Notes under the pieces: model-generated
Databases searched by the model: none
What the model was told of the DNA's origin: nothing
The model's input: the letters and a program-made list of their open reading frames with translations, nothing else
From: UMGS1519 sp050951005
GTDB lineage: Bacteria; Actinomycetota; Coriobacteriia; Coriobacteriales; Eggerthellaceae
Reading direction: 5' to 3'
Length of the DNA stretch: 64,000 bases
Assembly: GCA_050951005.1 (NCBI GenBank)
Contig: JBMNIP010000004.1
Coordinates: 62,001 to 126,000 of the forward strand
Shown here: positions 61,501 to 64,000 of the stretch, piece by piece
Layout: each line of letters starts with the position of its first letter
Numbering within the stretch: the first letter of the stretch is position 1
Program-made: the position numbers and the translations under genes

Positions 61501-63167
61501 ATGATGGAGCGGCACAATCCAGCCATGATATCGTCCGGATTCTTGCCGCTGCGCTGTTCCGACACGATGCTGCTGTTCATGAACACGGTGCAGCGGCTGC
61601 CAAGGATCGCAGGCTTGTCGGAACGGAACGCTGCGCGGGCGATGCCGGTAACCGGGATGTTCAATGTGGAGGCGAACCCCTCCAGAAACGACCCGCAGCC
61701 GGAGCTGCAGGCTTCGTTTACGACGATGTTCGTGATGATGCCGTCGTCCAGCCAGATGGCCTTCATATCCTGGCCGCCGATGTCGAGGATGAAGCTCGTG
61801 TCGGGTTCGTATTTGCAGGCGGCGCGGGCATGCGCCACGGTCTCGACGGTATGGTAGTCGGCTTGGAATGCTTCGGCGATCAGGTTCTCGCCGTATCCGG
61901 TGGTTCCGAGGGCGAGGATCTCCAATTCGGTGCCGCGTTCGCGGCATTTCTCGTGCAGGTCGTGCAGAGCGGCACGGGCCACCGTTATCGGTTCTCCGTC
62001 GTTCGAGGCGTAAAACGAGGCGATAAGGCGCTCGTCTTCATCGATCACGGCGAATTTCGTCGTGGTGGAACCGGAGTCGATACCCAGGTAGACGCGTACG
62101 GTTTTCTCATGGGGGATGCCCGAACCTGCCTGGTCGAGCAAGGCATGACGGCGCTCGAAGTCGAAGCGCTCCTCATCTGAGGAAAAATAGCACGGACCGA
62201 TGCCGGCAGATGCATTCTGCTCGCGGCTCAATTTCAGGAGGGCCTCATCTGCCTGCGCGGTATCGATGACGTTCGGCGTCTGGGCGAAAAGCTCCGAAAG
62301 GGATAAGGCTGCCCCGAGGGCCACGATAGTTTCGGGGTGCTCGGGAATGACGATAGCGTCTTGGCCGAGATTCAGTCGCTCTGCGAATACGTCGATCAGC
62401 TTGGGGTTGAATGTCAGCGGGCCGCCCTCGAAGATAACGGGCGCTTCGATATCGAGACCCTGTGCCAGACCACCGATAGTCTGCTTTGCGATGGCATGGA
62501 AGGCCGAGAGCGCGAGGTCGGTTTTCGGCACGCCCTGGTTCAGCAAAGGCTGGATGTCGGTTTTCGCATAAACGCCGCAGCGGCCGGAGATGTTGTGTAC
62601 CGAAGTGCCACGGGAAGCGAAATCGTCGAAATCCTCGATGGGAATGTCGAGCAGCGAGGCGATCTCATCGATAAAAGCACCCGTACCGCCTGCACAACTG
62701 CCGTTCATACGCATATCGGCGACATTGAGCTGGCCGGTATCGCTGTCTGCAGAGAAGAACACCATCTTGGCATCCTGACCGCCCAATTCGATTGCGGTGC
62801 GGGTCTGCGGATAATAGGCGCGCACTGCAATGGCGTTTGCCACGACCTCCTGCACGAAGGGAATATGCAGTGCGGCGGCGATTGCCTCGCCCCCCGATCC
62901 GCAACAAGCGCCATGCAAGACGGTGTCGGGGAACTGCGATCGCAGATCCGCGATGAGCGCGCGAGCGGTTCCAGCTTGACGCGCATGATGGCGCAGGTAA
63001 GCCGAGTAGCGGATGGAGCCGGTAATCGGGTCGAGCGCGACGGCTTTCACCGTGGTCGACCCAACGTCGATCCCGACGAGGAGCTCCTGCGCAATGGGAT
63101 CGGTCTCGACGGGCAGAGAGGGTTCCAGCGCCGTGGCGGAAGGGGAATTTTTGTTGTCTTGAGCCAT
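58599..63167 (-). CDS. Giant acyl-CoA dehydratase activase-related protein
   Basis: A 1522-residue fusion. Two ASKHA ATPase domains of the BcrAD/BadFG (HgdC-like) type come first: domain 1 (about 28-300) with VGIDVGSTTVKAV and the cluster cysteine in NGSCAGGTGAF; domain 2 (about 360-610) with LGIDSGSTTTKFA and NEACSSGCGSF. Next is a DUF2229 part with CPFCSNHCNRT, then an HgdB-like C-terminal portion (about 950-1500). Relatives of the first parts activate 2-hydroxyacyl-CoA dehydratases by ATP-driven electron transfer from a 4Fe-4S cluster; the substrate of this full-length fusion is not known. No dehydratase genes are adjacent. CGAGG precedes ATG 63167. Confidence 0.88.
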   Translation of the reverse strand: MAQDNKNSPSATALEPSLPVETDPIAQELLVGIDVGSTTVKAVALDPITGSIRYSAYLRHHARQAGTARALIADLRSQFPDTVLHGACCGSGGEAIAAALHIPFVQEVVANAIAVRAYYPQTRTAIELGGQDAKMVFFSADSDTGQLNVADMRMNGSCAGGTGAFIDEIASLLDIPIEDFDDFASRGTSVHNISGRCGVYAKTDIQPLLNQGVPKTDLALSAFHAIAKQTIGGLAQGLDIEAPVIFEGGPLTFNPKLIDVFAERLNLGQDAIVIPEHPETIVALGAALSLSELFAQTPNVIDTAQADEALLKLSREQNASAGIGPCYFSSDEERFDFERRHALLDQAGSGIPHEKTVRVYLGIDSGSTTTKFAVIDEDERLIASFYASNDGEPITVARAALHDLHEKCRERGTELEILALGTTGYGENLIAEAFQADYHTVETVAHARAACKYEPDTSFILDIGGQDMKAIWLDDGIITNIVVNEACSSGCGSFLEGFASTLNIPVTGIARAAFRSDKPAILGSRCTVFMNSSIVSEQRSGKNPDDIMAGLCRSIIENVFTKVIRVSNLDSLGDHIVVQGGTFLNDAVLRAFEQYVQKPVTRAPYPGLMGAIGIALLAKEQREKRLKGAMPIADPIGQAVLDDHSGEPPLAAATAADAPGTDAPSRFIGFDALDSLSFKQTTDLVCPFCSNHCNRTLIEFSTGASWITGNRCEKGTITGDAKDAAVRENLRELNQRHAEFPDLFALRRKLLFQDWPHEAAAPRGITIGLPRVLEFWERMPFWKTLFQALGFTVKLSGASTHQLFESGLSAVASDTICFPAKLVHGHFRNLARQKVDRIFMPTVTTVSSENTEDTSVSMCAIVKGYGMVMRNSDNPEKRWNIAFDNPLFHWFTPEDRTRQLQAWFKEQFDIPASETKRALEYAVAAQSSFKQQLQNAGEELIDEVARQNKYAVILAGRPYHNDPLVNHDLPRMFLELGVPVLPVDCVPGIDSVDLSSCRLDIVNNFHARMLSGAILAAENPVLEYAQIISFGCGHDAYLTDEIIRLMKEFSSKAPLTLKVDESDAHGPLGIRIRSFVDTINMRRERESAAGRLKESGKLVCRAPFHDPYPQKFTQTEAEQDVVLIPNTSHAFSRLLATVFANQGLRTESLPVGRENAIALGKKYVHNDICFPAQIVIGEALDALESGNYDPDHTAIGMGKYIGDCRLTHYSALLRKALDDAGYRQVPIITNDDVDHRDLHPGFKMNMKSAIQIAMTLPMIDVLEELLRKIRPYEKETGSADRAFDTALDQLMDGLAQGGVNGAKRGFKQSIATMKQVAYDRTVGKLKPRVLIVGEYLLNFHPGANHEIERYLEANGLEVIEARMTDVIRKTYFYQHAQIKEYRVNRPPSQKVWYSVADHLFEVAHNVTDKIARDHPLYRPAIRMPELVNKSDPIIHHTFDAGEGVLIPGEILHHAENGCRNFIILQPFGCLPNHVVGRGISKRLKELYPDAQILPLDYDPDVSFANLENRLQMLIMNAKAATS

Positions 63168-63363
63168 GTGCCTCGATGTGACAGGAATGCGTGTATTTCG
63201 TTTTGTTATTGTAATAGGCGCATATCCATGATTGTTGTGCTTTCAATGAATGTTCCATGGTGGAAACTCATGGTGGAGGCGCCGGCTGGTTTCGTAATTA
63301 GACAGATTGCAAATATGTGTTCGAAATCTTCGGCGAAGCACCTGCAAGGTCGGAATGCCCAAA

Positions 63364-64000
63364 CTAGAACAGCGGCAGTTGGTTGGGTGTTTCGAGGGGC
63401 GCATCGTCGGTTTCCGGCGCGGCGGTTAGGGCTATGCCGTTCCGGTCAGAATAACTTGCAGCATTTGCACGGATCTCTTCGGTGGCCGAATACAGCCAAT
63501 GCTGCGCTTCTTGGCGCAGAAGTATGAGCGGCATGCGCCGATGGATGGGTGCCATAATACGATTCGGAGGAACGGTCACCAAGGAGAAGCGCCCATCTTG
63601 GCAGACGCCGCCCAGGTAAGTGACAGGGACATCGCGTAAGAAGAAGCGATATTGCCGTTTGATGGGACGGCCCGTACGCGGGCTGAGCACCCGTTCGGTA
63701 TTGTGCGGCTCGAAGAATTCGCGGACCGGAACAAGGCACCGGCCCTTGTCCAAGGCACCGGCCCACATGCCCTTATCGGCAAGTGCCGACTCGAAACGGG
63801 TGTTGAAGACAAGGCCGTCTTTCCAGGTGAGAGCAAACCCGAAGGTCAGTTGCTGAGCTGTGGGGATGGGGCGTCCATCTGCGGCCTTACCCGATGGGAC
63901 GATTACCCAAGCGGGGACACCGGGTACCACGGTTGGTTGCTGTACGGGCCAATCGTAATCGGCATCGGGGGCAGCGGATGCGGGCACGAATCGAGGCGGG
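63364..64000 (-). CDS. SRAP-domain protein (YedK/HMCES), N terminus outside the window
   Basis: The visible 212 residues form most of an SRAP domain, which forms covalent links with abasic sites in single-stranded DNA to protect them. FNTRFESAL matches the FNARSET box, RCLVPVREFFEP holds the active-site glutamate, and MAPIHRRMPLIL the histidine. The catalytic Cys2 of the family's MCGR start is not seen: the frame is open to the window edge, so the gene probably begins further right. GTG 63987 would remove Cys2 and is not favoured. Confidence 0.82.
   Translation of the reverse strand, partial: PPRFVPASAAPDADYDWPVQQPTVVPGVPAWVIVPSGKAADGRPIPTAQQLTFGFALTWKDGLVFNTRFESALADKGMWAGALDKGRCLVPVREFFEPHNTERVLSPRTGRPIKRQYRFFLRDVPVTYLGGVCQDGRFSLVTVPPNRIMAPIHRRMPLILLRQEAQHWLYSATEEIRANAASYSDRNGIALTAAPETDDAPLETPNQLPLF

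Overview
The window looks like ordinary core chromosome of a high-GC, anaerobic Gram-positive actinobacterium of the class Coriobacteriia (my inference; Eggerthella/Slackia-like gut relatives fit best). The grounds are the GC-rich codon use, the alaS-ruvX-mltG-yqeG-aro cluster, Ala/Glu-rich acidic tails on membrane and cell-wall proteins, type-Z S14 with a zinc knuckle, a giant acyl-CoA dehydratase activase typical of anaerobes, and a GH3 glycosidase. I see no prophage, insertion sequence, CRISPR array or recognisable defence island.

Layout: 1-3446 galU, a zinc-less homocysteine-methyltransferase-fold protein with a small partner, and a DUF2804 protein. 3447-5285 rarA, preceded by what I read as a minus-strand 6S RNA gene with its own promoter. 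5395-7457 a DUF948 protein and an AI-2E family permease. 7699-16429 alaS-ruvX-mltG-yqeG-aroE-aroC-aroK-aroB; the last is a 3-dehydroquinate synthase homologue lacking most catalytic residues. 16521-18573 a small alarmone synthetase and a DUF4013 membrane protein. 18739-27751 a ribosomal protein operon that begins abruptly at rplB with its own promoter and runs through secY to a terminator; rpsJ, rplC, rplD and rplW are not upstream. 27849-34394 adk, a large polytopic membrane protein, a Vsr-like nuclease, a PLP aminotransferase (minus) and putP.

34709-35926 is a Tat-exported NlpC/P60 peptidoglycan hydrolase with an Asn-Thr repeat linker. 36190-40914 is a strong promoter, tRNA-Tyr/Thr/Met, tuf, rpmG, tRNA-Trp, secE, nusG, rplK, rplA and a terminator. 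40961-45753 holds a divergent pair, an ATP-grasp ligase resembling D-aspartate ligase and an AsnB/AsnH-type amidotransferase, followed by a second NlpC/P60 gene broken by an apparent TTCT slippage. 45843-51535 holds ybaK, a GH3 glycosidase, a fluoride channel pair, map, dtd and a glutaredoxin. 51566-57672 is gltBD. 57803-64000 is a CmpB-type membrane protein, the giant activase and an SRAP (YedK/HMCES) gene cut by the window edge.

How parts may work together: the ligase/amidotransferase pair, the two NlpC/P60 hydrolases and MltG point to cell-wall building; a D-Asp to D-Asn cross-bridge module is the most testable new hypothesis. The translation core shows unusual operon boundaries and many hairpins in its gaps. 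Several genes (rarA, the 28584 membrane protein, the 58534 membrane protein) have a -10 element placed so that the start codon would be the first transcribed base, suggesting leaderless mRNAs.
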